Part shown: one piece after another, positions 8,409 through 17,615 of the stretch
Position numbering within the stretch: the first letter of the stretch is position 1
How the letters are laid out: each line of letters starts with the position of its first letter
The notes under the pieces: model-generated
Database searches by the model: none
Seen by the model: only the letters and a program-made list of their open reading frames with translations
Told to the model about the DNA's origin: nothing
Source: Martinezella hainanensis
GTDB taxonomy: Bacteria > Pseudomonadota > Alphaproteobacteria > Rhizobiales > Rhizobiaceae
Length of the DNA stretch: 64,000 nucleotides
Reading direction: 5' to 3'
NCBI RefSeq assembly: GCF_900094555.1
Contig: NZ_FMAC01000006.1
Location: forward strand, 1-64,000
Translations under genes and position numbers: made by a program

Positions 8409-10004
8409 ATGAAGCACTTTTCGAAGGCCATGTTTGTAGGCGCTGCAATCGGCATGCTGACACTGGCCGCGCCGCAGCTTCAGGCGGCTACGCCCAAAGA
8501 TCAATTGGTGATCGGCACGTCGCTCGCGCAGGTGCTGTCCCTCGATCCGCAGCAGGCCACCGAACCCAAAGCACTCGAAATCCTTGCCAATCTCTATGAT
8601 CGACTTGTCGCAACGACCGCGGATGGCAAGATCGTGCCGCAGCTGGCGGAAAGCTGGACGGATGACGGCAAGTCGCTGACGCTGAAATTGCGGGATGCCG
8701 CTTTCGCTTCCGGCAATCCGGTCACCGCCAACGACATCGTCTTCTCGCTGACCCGGCTGGTGAAGCTCAACCAGTCCGGTTCCTCCTATTTCAAGCGCAT
8801 TGGTTATTCCATCGAAACGATCGCCAATCAGATCCATGCGGTCGACGCCAGGACGGTGCGTATCGACCTGACGGACAAGGTGACGGCTGAAGGATTGCTT
8901 TATCGGCTAGCACTCGGCGTTTCGAGCGTCGTCGACAGTGTCGAGGTACAGAAGCATATTGCGAACGACGATTCCGGAAACGCTTGGCTGCGTACCCATT
9001 CGGCAGGTTCCGGGCCGTTCACGCTGAACAAATGGACCCCGAACGAGATCGTCATTCTGGATGCCAACAAGACCTATGTCAGCGGCGCGCCGAAAATGCG
9101 GCGCGTCATCATCCGCCATGTGCCGGAAAGCCAGGTCGAGCGGTTGATGCTGGACCGTGGCGATATCGATATCGGCAATGCACTGTCCAAATCCGATCTC
9201 GAGACCTTCGAAACCAAGAGCAATTTCGTCATCCAGCGCGTACCGACGGGTGGCTTCTATGTGCTGGCGATGAATGCGGGCAACCAATATCTCGCCAACC
9301 CCAAGGTTCGCGAAGCCATTGCCTATGGCATCGACTATAAGGGCATCGAGAAGACCATCATGGGTCCTTACGGCCGGGCACGAAACATCCCCGTTCCGGA
9401 AAATTTCGAATATGCACTGCCGAATCCGGACTGGCACCTCGATGTCGCCAAGGCAAAGCAATTGCTTGCGGAAGCAGGCTTCAAGGACGGCTTTTCGCTG
9501 ACGCTCAAGACGATCTCGCAGACGCCACGCATCGATCTGGCAACCGCCATCCAGGCCTCCCTCGGCCAGATCGGTATCAAGGTCGAGATACAGCAGGGCA
9601 ATGGCTCCGAAATTATTGCCGCTCACCGCGCCCGCAACTTCGACCTGCTGCTGCCGCAGACGAGCGCGCTGATGCCGAACGTTCTCGGCTCCATGGATGA
9701 TTTCGCCAACAATCCCGACAACCGGCTCGAGGCCAATAATGCCGGCAATTTTGCCTGGCGTTCAGCCTGGGATATCCCCGGACTGACGGCGCTTGCGGAA
9801 AAGACCTCCGTGGAGCCCGATGCCAAGAAGCGGGCCGAACTCTATACCCAGATGCAGCAAATGTTCGTCGACCTGAAGCCGGCGCTCCTGCCGCTTTTCG
9901 AACGGTTCGAACCCCTTGTTCTCTCTGCCAGGGTCAAAGGCTATCTCGGACATCCCAACCAGATGACCCGCCTTGAAAACGTGACCAAGGCTGACGCCGA
10001 ATAA
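8409..10004 (+). CDS. ABC transporter substrate-binding protein, family 5 (Dpp/Opp type)
   Basis: The 531-residue protein has a signal peptide ending at about residue 26 (PQLQA), so it is a periplasmic receptor. Family-5 landmarks are LDPQQATEPKALEILANLYDRL, LAESWTDDGKSLTLKLRDA, TANDIVFSLTRL, PKVREAIAYGID and AKQLLAEAGFKDGF. Cluster C receptors bind peptides, opines, nickel or oligosaccharides. Here the divergent uxuA-kdgD-lactonase operon points to a uronate-containing oligosaccharide or sugar acid, which is an inference from context. It is the first of five genes in one operon. Confidence 0.88.
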   Translation: MKHFSKAMFVGAAIGMLTLAAPQLQAATPKDQLVIGTSLAQVLSLDPQQATEPKALEILANLYDRLVATTADGKIVPQLAESWTDDGKSLTLKLRDAAFASGNPVTANDIVFSLTRLVKLNQSGSSYFKRIGYSIETIANQIHAVDARTVRIDLTDKVTAEGLLYRLALGVSSVVDSVEVQKHIANDDSGNAWLRTHSAGSGPFTLNKWTPNEIVILDANKTYVSGAPKMRRVIIRHVPESQVERLMLDRGDIDIGNALSKSDLETFETKSNFVIQRVPTGGFYVLAMNAGNQYLANPKVREAIAYGIDYKGIEKTIMGPYGRARNIPVPENFEYALPNPDWHLDVAKAKQLLAEAGFKDGFSLTLKTISQTPRIDLATAIQASLGQIGIKVEIQQGNGSEIIAAHRARNFDLLLPQTSALMPNVLGSMDDFANNPDNRLEANNAGNFAWRSAWDIPGLTALAEKTSVEPDAKKRAELYTQMQQMFVDLKPALLPLFERFEPLVLSARVKGYLGHPNQMTRLENVTKADAE

Positions 10005-10024
10005 GCAATCGAAGGCAGCCGATC

Positions 10025-11053
10025 ATGAAGGAACTATCCGTAGCCGAATTCGGCCGACGCATCGCGCATCTGATCGTCAGCCTGTTCATCCTCCTGTTGG
10101 TCACCTTCGTGATCGGCCGCGTCCTGCCGGCCGACCCGGTGGGGGCGATCGTCGGCGAGCTGGCCGATCCCGCCGCCTATGCGGCGATGCGCCAGCGGCT
10201 CGGACTGGATCTCCCCGTCTACGAGCAATTCTTCATCTACCTGAAGGGTCTCGCCCATGGTGATTTCGGCACGGCGATCCTGACGGGAAATCCCGTCTCC
10301 GCCGATCTTGCCCAGGCCTTTCCCGCGACATTCGAGCTTGCAACGCTTGCCGTCATCATCTCGACCTTCGTCGGCGTGCCGCTCGGTCTGGTGGCGGCGC
10401 TGTTCCGCGACCGGCTGATCGACAAGATCGCGCGTGTCGTCTCTCTCGTCGGCCATTCCATTCCGGTCTTCTGGTTCGGGATTGTTGGGCTTGTCGTCTT
10501 CTATGCAGGCCTGAACTGGGTCGGCGGCCCTGGCCGGGTCGATGTCTATTACGAGGGCATCGTCACGCCGCAAACCGGCTTGCTGCTGGTGGATAGCCTC
10601 CTGCAGTGCGAGACGGATATTTTCTGGAATGCACTCAGCCACATCATCCTGCCTGCCTTCATTCTCGCCTATGCGGCAGTCGCCTATATCACCCGCATGA
10701 CCCGCAGCTTCACTTTGGAGCAGCTCAGCCAGGATTATGTGATTGCCGCCCGCGCCAAGGGCGTCGGTCCGGCGCGAACGATCATTGGCCATGTTCTCCC
10801 GAACATCGCCGTGCAGCTCATCACCATTCTCGCCATCTCCTATGGCGGGCTGCTCGAGGGCGCGGTGGTGACGGAAATCGTCTTCTCCTGGCCGGGGATC
10901 GGCCAATACATGACGAACGCCCTGATGATCGGCGACATGAATGCCATCCTTGCGGCGACGATCATTGTCGGATTCTTCTTCATGCTTTTGAATTTCCTAG
11001 CAGATATCGCCTATGCGGTCTTCGATCCGCGCACCAGGGAGGCTGTCCGATGA
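10025..11053 (+). CDS. ABC transporter permease, DppB type
   Basis: The 342-residue inner-membrane permease has about six membrane helices and the BPD_transp_1 domain, including the cytoplasmic loop AARAKGVGPARTIIGHVLPNIA that contacts the ATPase. The N-terminus FILLLVTFVIGRVLPADPV matches the DppB/OppB subfamily. It starts 20 bases after the receptor gene, and its stop overlaps the next start in ATGA. Confidence 0.9.
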   Translation: MKELSVAEFGRRIAHLIVSLFILLLVTFVIGRVLPADPVGAIVGELADPAAYAAMRQRLGLDLPVYEQFFIYLKGLAHGDFGTAILTGNPVSADLAQAFPATFELATLAVIISTFVGVPLGLVAALFRDRLIDKIARVVSLVGHSIPVFWFGIVGLVVFYAGLNWVGGPGRVDVYYEGIVTPQTGLLLVDSLLQCETDIFWNALSHIILPAFILAYAAVAYITRMTRSFTLEQLSQDYVIAARAKGVGPARTIIGHVLPNIAVQLITILAISYGGLLEGAVVTEIVFSWPGIGQYMTNALMIGDMNAILAATIIVGFFFMLLNFLADIAYAVFDPRTREAVR

Positions 11054-11952
11054 GCGACGCGATCCATGCGGACGTAACCGTCCGTCCGCCGAACATCATG
11101 AGCCGCATGATGGGCTCGCTGAAAAGCGCTGGCGGCAAGCTTGCCCAGGAACCACTTGGCCTTGCCGGCTTCATCATCCTCGCCCTGCTATGCCTGATCG
11201 CGATTTTCGCGCCGCTGCTGGCGCCCTATGATCCGAATGTGCAGGTGCTTTCGGATGCGTTGAAGCCGCCAAGCCTTGCGCATCTGGCCGGAACAGACGA
11301 GTTCGGCCGCGACATCCTCAGCCGCCTGATCTTCGGCACGCGCATCACCATCCAGACGGTATTGTCGATTTCGGTGATCGTCGGCCCGATCGGTCTTCTG
11401 ATCGGCGTGGTTGCCGGCTTCTTCGGCGGCCGTATCGATGCGCTCCTGATGCGCGCCACCGATATCGTGCTCTCCTTTCCGTCGCTGATCCTGGCGCTGG
11501 CCTTTGCCGCGGCACTCGGCGCCGGCCTGACGACTGCCATCATCGCCATCTCGCTGACGGCCTGGCCGCCGATTGCAAGACTGGCACGCGCCGAGGCGCT
11601 CGTCGTCAGGAACACCGATTATGTCGCTGCTGCGAGGCTCTATGGCGCCTCCAGGCTGCGTATCCTGTTCTTCTACATCGCGCCGATGTGCGTCCCCTCG
11701 GTCATCGTGCGCCTGACGCTCAACATGGCAGGCATCATCCTGACAGCGGCGTCCCTCGGCTTCCTCGGGCTAGGCGCCCAGCCGCCCGCCCCGGAATGGG
11801 GTGCGATGATTTCCAACGGACGCAAATACATGCTCGATTTCTGGTGGGTCGCCGTCATGCCCGGCATCGCGATCCTTCTGGCAAGTCTGGCCTTCAACAT
11901 CGTCGGCGACACACTGCGCGATATTCTGGATCCCCGCCATGCAAGATCGTGA
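11050..11952 (+). CDS. ABC transporter permease, DppC type
   Basis: The 300-residue second permease starts at ATG 11050, which overlaps the upstream stop. Subfamily features are FAPLLAPYDPNVQ, the periplasmic signature HLAGTDEFGRDILSRLIFGTR, and the coupling loop AARLYGASRLRILFFYIAP. The carboxyl end NIVGDTLRDILDPRHA is typical. It forms the channel with the DppB-type partner and shares 14 bases with the ATPase gene. Confidence 0.9.
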   Translation: MSDAIHADVTVRPPNIMSRMMGSLKSAGGKLAQEPLGLAGFIILALLCLIAIFAPLLAPYDPNVQVLSDALKPPSLAHLAGTDEFGRDILSRLIFGTRITIQTVLSISVIVGPIGLLIGVVAGFFGGRIDALLMRATDIVLSFPSLILALAFAAALGAGLTTAIIAISLTAWPPIARLARAEALVVRNTDYVAAARLYGASRLRILFFYIAPMCVPSVIVRLTLNMAGIILTAASLGFLGLGAQPPAPEWGAMISNGRKYMLDFWWVAVMPGIAILLASLAFNIVGDTLRDILDPRHARS

Positions 11953-12784
11953 TCCCCATCCCATCCTCTCCGTCCAGGGTCTGAACGTCCGGTTCGGTCG
12001 CAACTCCCTGGCGGCGGTCTCCGATGTCAGCTTCGATGTGGGACGCGAGCGCGTTGGGATCGTCGGCGAATCCGGCTCCGGCAAATCGACGACCGGGCGT
12101 GCGGTCATGCGCCTGCTGCCACCAAGCGCAAGCATCACGGCCAAAGGCATGACGCTCGACGGCATCTCCCTGCTCGACAGGTCGGAGCGCCAGATGGGCG
12201 CCCTGCGCGGCAAGGATATCGCTTTGATCATGCAGGACCCGCGCTATTCCCTCAATCCGGTGCTGACGGTCGGCAAGCAGATCGCCGAGGCGGCGCGGCT
12301 GCATCTGCGCCTGCGCGGAGGCAAAGCGCGTGATGCGGCGCGGGCCATGCTTGAGCGCGTCCGCATCAGCGATCCGGACCGCGTGATGGCGCTTTACCCG
12401 CATCAGATCTCGGGCGGCATGGGGCAGCGCGTCATGATCGCGATGATGCTCCTGGCAAAACCGAAGCTTGTCATAGCCGACGAGCCGACGTCCGCACTCG
12501 ATGTCAGCGTGCGCAAGGACGTGCTCACCCTGCTCGATGAGCTGGTGCGTGAGAATAATTCCGGGCTGCTGCTCATCAGCCACGATATCCGCATGGTCGC
12601 GGCCTTCTGCGAGCGCATCATCGTCATGTATTCCGGCCGCATCGTGGAGACGCTGACCCGTCTCGAAGATGCGCAGCATCCCTATACGCGCGGGCTGATG
12701 TCCGCATTGCCGGACCCGCACAGGCCGGTGCGGCGGCTAGCGGTGCTCGACAGGGCAAAGCTTGATCTGGAGACCAGCCGATGA
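11939..12784 (+). CDS. ABC transporter ATPase, DppD type
   Basis: The 281-residue nucleotide-binding protein has Walker A GESGSGKST, a Q-loop near IMQDPRYSLNPVLTVGKQ, a variant signature ISGGMGQRVMIAMML, and Walker B LVIADEPTSALD with a following switch His. The start is inside the permease gene and the stop overlaps the next start in ATGA. It carries only a short version of the usual C-terminal oligopeptide-family extension (HPYTRGLMSALPDP). Confidence 0.9.
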   Translation: MQDRDPHPILSVQGLNVRFGRNSLAAVSDVSFDVGRERVGIVGESGSGKSTTGRAVMRLLPPSASITAKGMTLDGISLLDRSERQMGALRGKDIALIMQDPRYSLNPVLTVGKQIAEAARLHLRLRGGKARDAARAMLERVRISDPDRVMALYPHQISGGMGQRVMIAMMLLAKPKLVIADEPTSALDVSVRKDVLTLLDELVRENNSGLLLISHDIRMVAAFCERIIVMYSGRIVETLTRLEDAQHPYTRGLMSALPDPHRPVRRLAVLDRAKLDLETSR

Positions 12785-13518
12785 TTAGCGTTCGCGATCT
12801 TGATGTCGTCTTTACATCCGGCAAGACAAAGAATCATGTCGTCAGAGGGGTAAGCTTCGATGTCGGCAAAGGAGAGACGCTCGGCATTGTCGGCGAGTCC
12901 GGATGCGGCAAGTCGACCGTGCTGCGCTGCCTCGCCGGCATGGAAAAGGGATGGTCCGGCGACATCGGCCTCGCCGGCAAGGCTGTCGGCAAGACCCGCA
13001 CGCGGGATGAACTGCGGCATGCGCAGATGGTGTTTCAGGACCCCTATGGCTCGCTGCATCCCCGCCATCGTATCGGCACGGCGCTTGCCGAACCACTGCG
13101 TGCCATGGGGCATGACGATGTCTGGGTTAAGGTCGAAAAAGCATTGCGCCAGGTCGGGCTGCCGACAGCCTTCGCCAACCGCTATCCACACGAGCTTTCC
13201 GGTGGACAGCGCCAGCGTGTCGCCATCGCCCGCGCGCTGATCCTCTCGCCGCCCATCCTGTTGCTCGACGAGCCGACCTCGGCGCTCGACGTGTCGATCC
13301 AGGCGGAAATCCTCAATCTTCTCGCCGACCAACGCGAGGAGCGCTCCCTGACCTATGTCCTTGTCAGCCACGACCTGGCCGTCATCGCCCATATGTGCGA
13401 TCGGGTGCTGATCATGAAGGGTGGCACCTTCGTCGATGCACTGACCAAGGCGGACTTGCAGGCCGGCACGACGCACGACGCCTATACACGCGAATTGTTC
13501 GAAGCGAGTTTCCTTTGA
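12781..13518 (+). CDS. ABC transporter ATPase, DppF type
   Basis: The 245-residue second ATPase of the importer has Walker A GESGCGKST, signature LSGGQRQRVAIARAL, and Walker B ILLLDEPTSALDVS. It is shorter than typical DppF (about 320 residues) because the C-terminal extension stops soon after the switch region. It closes the five-gene operon, all joined by overlaps or short gaps. Confidence 0.9.
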   Translation: MISVRDLDVVFTSGKTKNHVVRGVSFDVGKGETLGIVGESGCGKSTVLRCLAGMEKGWSGDIGLAGKAVGKTRTRDELRHAQMVFQDPYGSLHPRHRIGTALAEPLRAMGHDDVWVKVEKALRQVGLPTAFANRYPHELSGGQRQRVAIARALILSPPILLLDEPTSALDVSIQAEILNLLADQREERSLTYVLVSHDLAVIAHMCDRVLIMKGGTFVDALTKADLQAGTTHDAYTRELFEASFL

Positions 13519-13715
13519 GGCGGACATGGCCGATATTTGATCGCTCCAGTCATTGCGCAAAATCGACACCGGGAGCCGGTCGCAGTGCGATCCCCGTCAG
13601 GATCATGATTGCGATTTTCCTGGACGCGTTGATGTATGGCCACTCACCCAGTTTCTATATACTCCATGACACTAGTGGCCTTGCATTCATCATATGATCC
13701 TGCAGTCGAAGGCAG

Positions 13716-13952
13716 ATGACGCACAAGTTTCTTACTCTCCTCCTGATCGGTCTTGCGCTTTCCGCATGCGAGCAACGCGGCACCGAGGCTGTGGATTGCC
13801 CATCGCAAGGGCCTAACCTGGAAGCCCAGGGTCCCAATGGGGTGTATGAGTTCCGCGAGGACTGTGAACCCAATGCCCTGACCTGTATCGATCCTAACAA
13901 GAAGGCGCGAACGGGTGACGGCACCGTCATCTGCAGGCTTCGGAAGCAATAG
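13716..13952 (+). CDS. Small Cys-rich lipoprotein
   Basis: The 78-residue protein begins FLTLLLIGLALSAC, a lipoprotein signal with lipobox LSAC (Cys about residue 18). The mature part has four further Cys residues (DCPS, EDCEP, LTCID, VICRL) that could form two disulfides. GAAGGCAG precedes the ATG. Small rhizobial lipoproteins of this shape are common; the function is unknown. A perfect ATCATATGAT palindrome lies about 20 bases upstream, close to the motif seen at the uxuA promoter. Confidence 0.65.
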   Translation: MTHKFLTLLLIGLALSACEQRGTEAVDCPSQGPNLEAQGPNGVYEFREDCEPNALTCIDPNKKARTGDGTVICRLRKQ

Positions 13953-14200
13953 AGGTTATCTGCAAGTCTACCGAATTCTTGCAAAAGAAATCAGTCCCTT
14001 TTCGCTTTTGCAGCAAGTCCGATAGCGGGCCTTTGCCTGCTATTCCCCGTGTTCAGCGCAAGACTGTGATTGGTGTGATTTGCACCACCTCACAACGCTA
14101 TCGGATCAATATTACGCCAATCGTTCGCACCGCATGGCGATCGCAATAAACCGGCGCCTGTGATGAAGCCAAATGCCCCATTTGAGCACACGAACGGGTC

Positions 14201-14833
14201 TCACGTGCCGGGAATTGGCTCCCAGGCCGAATTACCGGTCTTGGAGAATTGGGGGATGTGGGCGAGGCTCTGAATGAGGTCGCAATCGGATCCCAGCGTC
14301 TCCTTCCAATCGCCAGCCTCAGTCAGGATAACGCCAATGCCGACGACCTCGGCACCGGCCTTGCGCACCAGTTCCAGCGAGCCCTTGAGGCTAGACCCGG
14401 AGGCGACCACGTCGTCGACGACAAGCACGCGCTTCCCCTTGAGAAGAGGTATCGCCGCGCGGTCCAGCAGCAGGCGCTGCTCGCCCTTGGAGGTGATGGA
14501 CGAGATGCGTTGTTCCAGCGCATTTGCCAAATGGATCTTCGGCGACTTCTGCAAGACGACATAATTGTCGAGGCCGAGCGCACGCGTTACTTCAATGGCG
14601 ACGGGAATACCAAGTGTCGCCGTGCCGACCACAATGTCGGGCTTGAGCGATACGAATTTGGCCGCAAGCTTGACGCCGACATGCTCGCCGAATTTCACGC
14701 CGAGATCGATGACCATCATGAGGGAAATGGCAAAATCCGGCTTGATCGCTACGATTGGCAGATCAACGGCATAGCCGGCAACATCGACCTTCCAGTTCTG
14801 TCCGGTTCTCGGGTCCATGGTCTCAGAGGTCAT
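14201..14833 (-). CDS. Type I phosphoribosyltransferase (purine-salvage type), copy 1
   Basis: The 210-residue protein carries the PRPP-binding loop VLVVDDVVASGSS (about 125-137) and the upstream PDIVVGTATLGIPVAIEV motif that resembles adenine/xanthine phosphoribosyltransferases. It would join a base to PRPP in the cytoplasm. Its start overlaps the end of ecfT, so it is the last gene of the S-AA-T operon, and AAGGA lies eight bases upstream. It is clearly homologous along its length to the copy at 18075-18788. The base used is unknown; coupling to an importer suggests metabolic trapping of the imported base. Confidence 0.82.
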   Translation of the reverse strand: MTSETMDPRTGQNWKVDVAGYAVDLPIVAIKPDFAISLMMVIDLGVKFGEHVGVKLAAKFVSLKPDIVVGTATLGIPVAIEVTRALGLDNYVVLQKSPKIHLANALEQRISSITSKGEQRLLLDRAAIPLLKGKRVLVVDDVVASGSSLKGSLELVRKAGAEVVGIGVILTEAGDWKETLGSDCDLIQSLAHIPQFSKTGNSAWEPIPGT

Positions 14834-15503
14834 TGGTCTTATCCTTCATGCTAAGGCGTTGCTCGACCATCAAGCCGACTTCTCGCCAGGTTGTTCGCTT
14901 GTGTTTCAGATCATACCCGTAAAGGGTGAGGGAAAACGAGATGGCATGCGCCATGCGGATCGCCTGGACGAGCAGCGGAATGCCGCGTGCCAGCGCGAAG
15001 CGCAATTTCGTCGGCAGGCTGACATCGTCGATCTCCATGCCGCGAGAACGCTGAGCATCTGCAATGCGCTCGAAATCGTCGCGCAGCATGGGAATGACGC
15101 CGAAGGTCAGCGACAGGACGAGCGTGGCAATGGACGGCAGCCGCGCAGCGCTTGCCGCCGCCAATATTTCGCCCGGCGAGCTTGTCTCCATGACGAAATA
15201 GAAGGCGGCTGTCGTCGTCACCAGCCTGGCGGCCATCGCCGCCGCGACCGACAAGGCCTCGGGTGTCGAAAGACCCTGTAGCCAGAGATTTATCATCCAG
15301 CTCACCATGACCATGCCTGTCAGCAGCGTGGCGCCGTTGACGTAGCCACGGAGACCGGGGACCTTCAAGCCCCATAGAAGGGCCAGGCAGATCAAAGCAA
15401 GGGGTACGCCGAACCGCCACTCCGGGGCAAACCAGGCGGCCAGCATGATGATGAAGGCAATTCCCAGCTTGATAAAGAAATTGAGCTCATGAAGCCGCGT
15501 CAT
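14823..15503 (-). CDS. ecfT: ECF transporter T component (EcfT/CbiQ family)
   Basis: The start was taken at ATG 15503, which overlaps the ATPase stop as ATGA and has GGAG upstream; an ATG at 15515 is possible. The 226-residue membrane protein has about five helices and the coupling-helix Ala-Arg-Gly-like motifs (DAQRSRGMEID and ALARGIPLLVQAIRMA) that dock on the ATPases. It links the substrate-binding S protein to the motor. Confidence 0.85.
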   Translation of the reverse strand: MTRLHELNFFIKLGIAFIIMLAAWFAPEWRFGVPLALICLALLWGLKVPGLRGYVNGATLLTGMVMVSWMINLWLQGLSTPEALSVAAAMAARLVTTTAAFYFVMETSSPGEILAAASAARLPSIATLVLSLTFGVIPMLRDDFERIADAQRSRGMEIDDVSLPTKLRFALARGIPLLVQAIRMAHAISFSLTLYGYDLKHKRTTWREVGLMVEQRLSMKDKTNDL

Positions 15504-17023
15504 GCCATGCTCCATGCTGTCATATCGTAAGGCGCTTGCCAGCCGAGGGAACGGAAGGGGCCGCTTTGCCAGCCGTCTTCGGGCACTCCCTCGAACGCGA
15601 TCGTGCCATTGTCGAGGATCATCAGGCGGGTGGCCAGATCGTCGACCAGTTCCAGATCATGCGAGATCAGCATGACCGCCCGCCCCGAAGACTGCATTGA
15701 CGAGATGAAAAGTTCCAGCATTTGCCGGCCTTTGATGTCTCTGCTCAATAACGGCTCATCGATGATGGCAACAAGCGCGCCGGTCGCATCGGCGCAAGCA
15801 AGGCCCAGCAATGCCTGCTGGCGGGCCGAAAGAGCAAACGGATTGGCTTCCGCCAGCTCGGAGAGCGCGTAACGTTCCAGCGCCGCCGTGGCGCGCGCAA
15901 TGACGGCCGGATCGTTCGACGACGCACTCGATGCCGTAATCGCAAAGATCACCTCACCGAGTACTGTCATGTTGAACAGAATATGGCGCATGTTTTGGGG
16001 AATATAGGCGATCTTGCGCGCCCGCGCTGCGACAGACCAGTCGTCGGCCTTTGTCCCGTCGAGGAGAATGGAACCCGAAGTGGTTTTCACCAGCCCGAGG
16101 ATCGATTTGAACAGCGTCGTCTTGCCAGCGCCGTTGCGGCCGATGAGCGCCAACACCTCTCCAGCCCGGACATCGAAGCTGACGTCCTTCAGCACCGGGT
16201 TTCCGCGCGAGCGGGAAAGCTGGCTTGCCAATCCCGAAACAGTCAGTAGCGGACGGCCCGGCTCGTCGGTCTGCCGCGCGGACCGGGAACGCATCGGCGG
16301 CAGAATGCCGGCCTCGATCCAGGCGGCATCCTCTCTAAGTACGGTCTCCACCGGCATGCTTGCAGAAACGCCGCCGCGACGCAGCAAAGCGATGCTGTCT
16401 ATCACGGTGCATAGTGCCAAAGGGTCCTGCTCCGAGATCAGCAATGTCGGAGTGCTGTCCAGCACTTTCTGCAGGATGTTGGAGAGCCGCACGCGCGCGG
16501 CCGGATCAAGCCCGGTCGTTGGTTCGTCCAGCACAAGGATCGATGGGCTCGAGACGATTGCCGCAGCAATGGTGACCATTCGCCGTTCACCCCCCGAAAG
16601 GGTCAGAACCCGACGGCCGCTCAAGGCCTGCAATTCGAACTCGGTCATCAGTTCGGCGAGCCGATCCCGGATCGTGTTTCGCTCGACGCCCTTGTTTTCC
16701 AGCGGAAAGGCGATGACATCCTCGACGCAGATATCCCAAAGCTGGTCTTCGCTATTTTGCGACACGAAGCCGATCGCGCCGAACAGCTCTTTCTTTGTGA
16801 AGGAAAGCAACGGACGGCCATCAAGCTCCACCTGCCCGGAGAATTCGGCAACTGGAATAAGGCGGGGGATCAGGCCAGCGGCAACGCCGAGCAATGTCGA
16901 CTTGCCGCTGCCGGCTTCACCACAGACGAGAAGTCGTTGCCCCTCGTCGAGCATACAATTGGTTTCGGCAAGCACCGGTGCGGCACCGCCGAAACCAATC
17001 GTCAGATTGGCAATATTGAGCAC
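15500..17023 (-). CDS. ECF transporter double ATPase (fused A1-A2)
   Basis: Two ABC ATPase domains sit in one chain. The first has Walker A GEAGSGKST, signature TLSGGERRM and Walker B ILVLDEPTTGLDP. The second has Walker A GRNGAGKTT and Walker B VAIIDEPLLSRD. The second signature is degenerate (FALSARQQALLGLACAD instead of LSGGQ), so the two sites may be unequal. GTG 17023 was preferred because it follows the S-component stop and sits at the usual domain start; an in-frame GTG at 17074 would add 17 residues and overlap the upstream gene. Confidence 0.85.
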   Translation of the reverse strand: MLNIANLTIGFGGAAPVLAETNCMLDEGQRLLVCGEAGSGKSTLLGVAAGLIPRLIPVAEFSGQVELDGRPLLSFTKKELFGAIGFVSQNSEDQLWDICVEDVIAFPLENKGVERNTIRDRLAELMTEFELQALSGRRVLTLSGGERRMVTIAAAIVSSPSILVLDEPTTGLDPAARVRLSNILQKVLDSTPTLLISEQDPLALCTVIDSIALLRRGGVSASMPVETVLREDAAWIEAGILPPMRSRSARQTDEPGRPLLTVSGLASQLSRSRGNPVLKDVSFDVRAGEVLALIGRNGAGKTTLFKSILGLVKTTSGSILLDGTKADDWSVAARARKIAYIPQNMRHILFNMTVLGEVIFAITASSASSNDPAVIARATAALERYALSELAEANPFALSARQQALLGLACADATGALVAIIDEPLLSRDIKGRQMLELFISSMQSSGRAVMLISHDLELVDDLATRLMILDNGTIAFEGVPEDGWQSGPFRSLGWQAPYDMTAWSMA

Positions 17024-17042
17024 TTGTTGATCCAGATTCGGT

Positions 17043-17615
17043 TCAGAAGCGCTTGAAACCGGTGGGATGAGCACTCTTCAGAATTTTCAGGGCCGGGATG
17101 ATCAGAAGCGGCGTGCCGACGACCATGGGCACGATGTCGGACAGGCCGAGATAACCAAAACCCCACCAGAACGGGAAAATGCCGAGATAGGCAAGGCTTG
17201 CAGACACCGCCGCCACCATAACCAGTCCGACGACGAGGCAGACGACGGCAATCTTGATCAGCGTGCTGCGATCGAAGGCCGTCTTGGCCGGATCGAAAAG
17301 GAGCCCGGGCACAAGGCCGGTCAAGCCAACCATGATGCCATCGACGAGAAGCGAATGCGCAGGTATGAAGGTGCCGGCCAGAAGCGACCAGACGATGGTG
17401 CCGAGATAGCCGCAAATGAAGCCGCTGCGCCAGCCGAGAAGAATGCCGATCACCGATGGCAGGAAGGCGAAAATGCGCCACTGAATGACGCCGGGAACGA
17501 GCTGGATCGGATTGGCATAGGCCCAAAGCACGCCAGTCGCAGCCGCTGCCACGATCGAGAGAACGATGGGAAAGAGTGTATTGCCGTCTGTTTGTGATAC
17601 GGTCGCTGGTTGCAT
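17043..17615 (-). CDS. ECF transporter S component
   Basis: From ATG 17615 (with AAGGGA upstream) the protein has 190 residues and about six membrane helices, for example FPIVLSIVAAAATGVLWA, FAFLPSVIGILLGWRSGF and VVCLVVGLVMVAAVSASL. It heads the S-AA-T-phosphoribosyltransferase operon and is therefore the substrate-binding subunit. The specificity is not readable; the downstream phosphoribosyltransferase suggests a nucleobase or related heterocycle. Confidence 0.75.
   Translation of the reverse strand: MQPATVSQTDGNTLFPIVLSIVAAAATGVLWAYANPIQLVPGVIQWRIFAFLPSVIGILLGWRSGFICGYLGTIVWSLLAGTFIPAHSLLVDGIMVGLTGLVPGLLFDPAKTAFDRSTLIKIAVVCLVVGLVMVAAVSASLAYLGIFPFWWGFGYLGLSDIVPMVVGTPLLIIPALKILKSAHPTGFKRF

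Noticed and set aside
13679..13715. ATCATATGAT as a further member of the uxuA operator set
   Set aside because: The palindrome is similar but short and AT-rich, and the downstream lipoprotein has no link to sugar acids, so chance cannot be excluded.
17067..17597. Long plus-strand frame opposite the ECF S component
   Set aside because: The product is Asp/Arg/His-rich, as expected for the antisense of a hydrophobic GC-rich gene; the minus-strand frame has membrane helices, operon overlap and a ribosome site.
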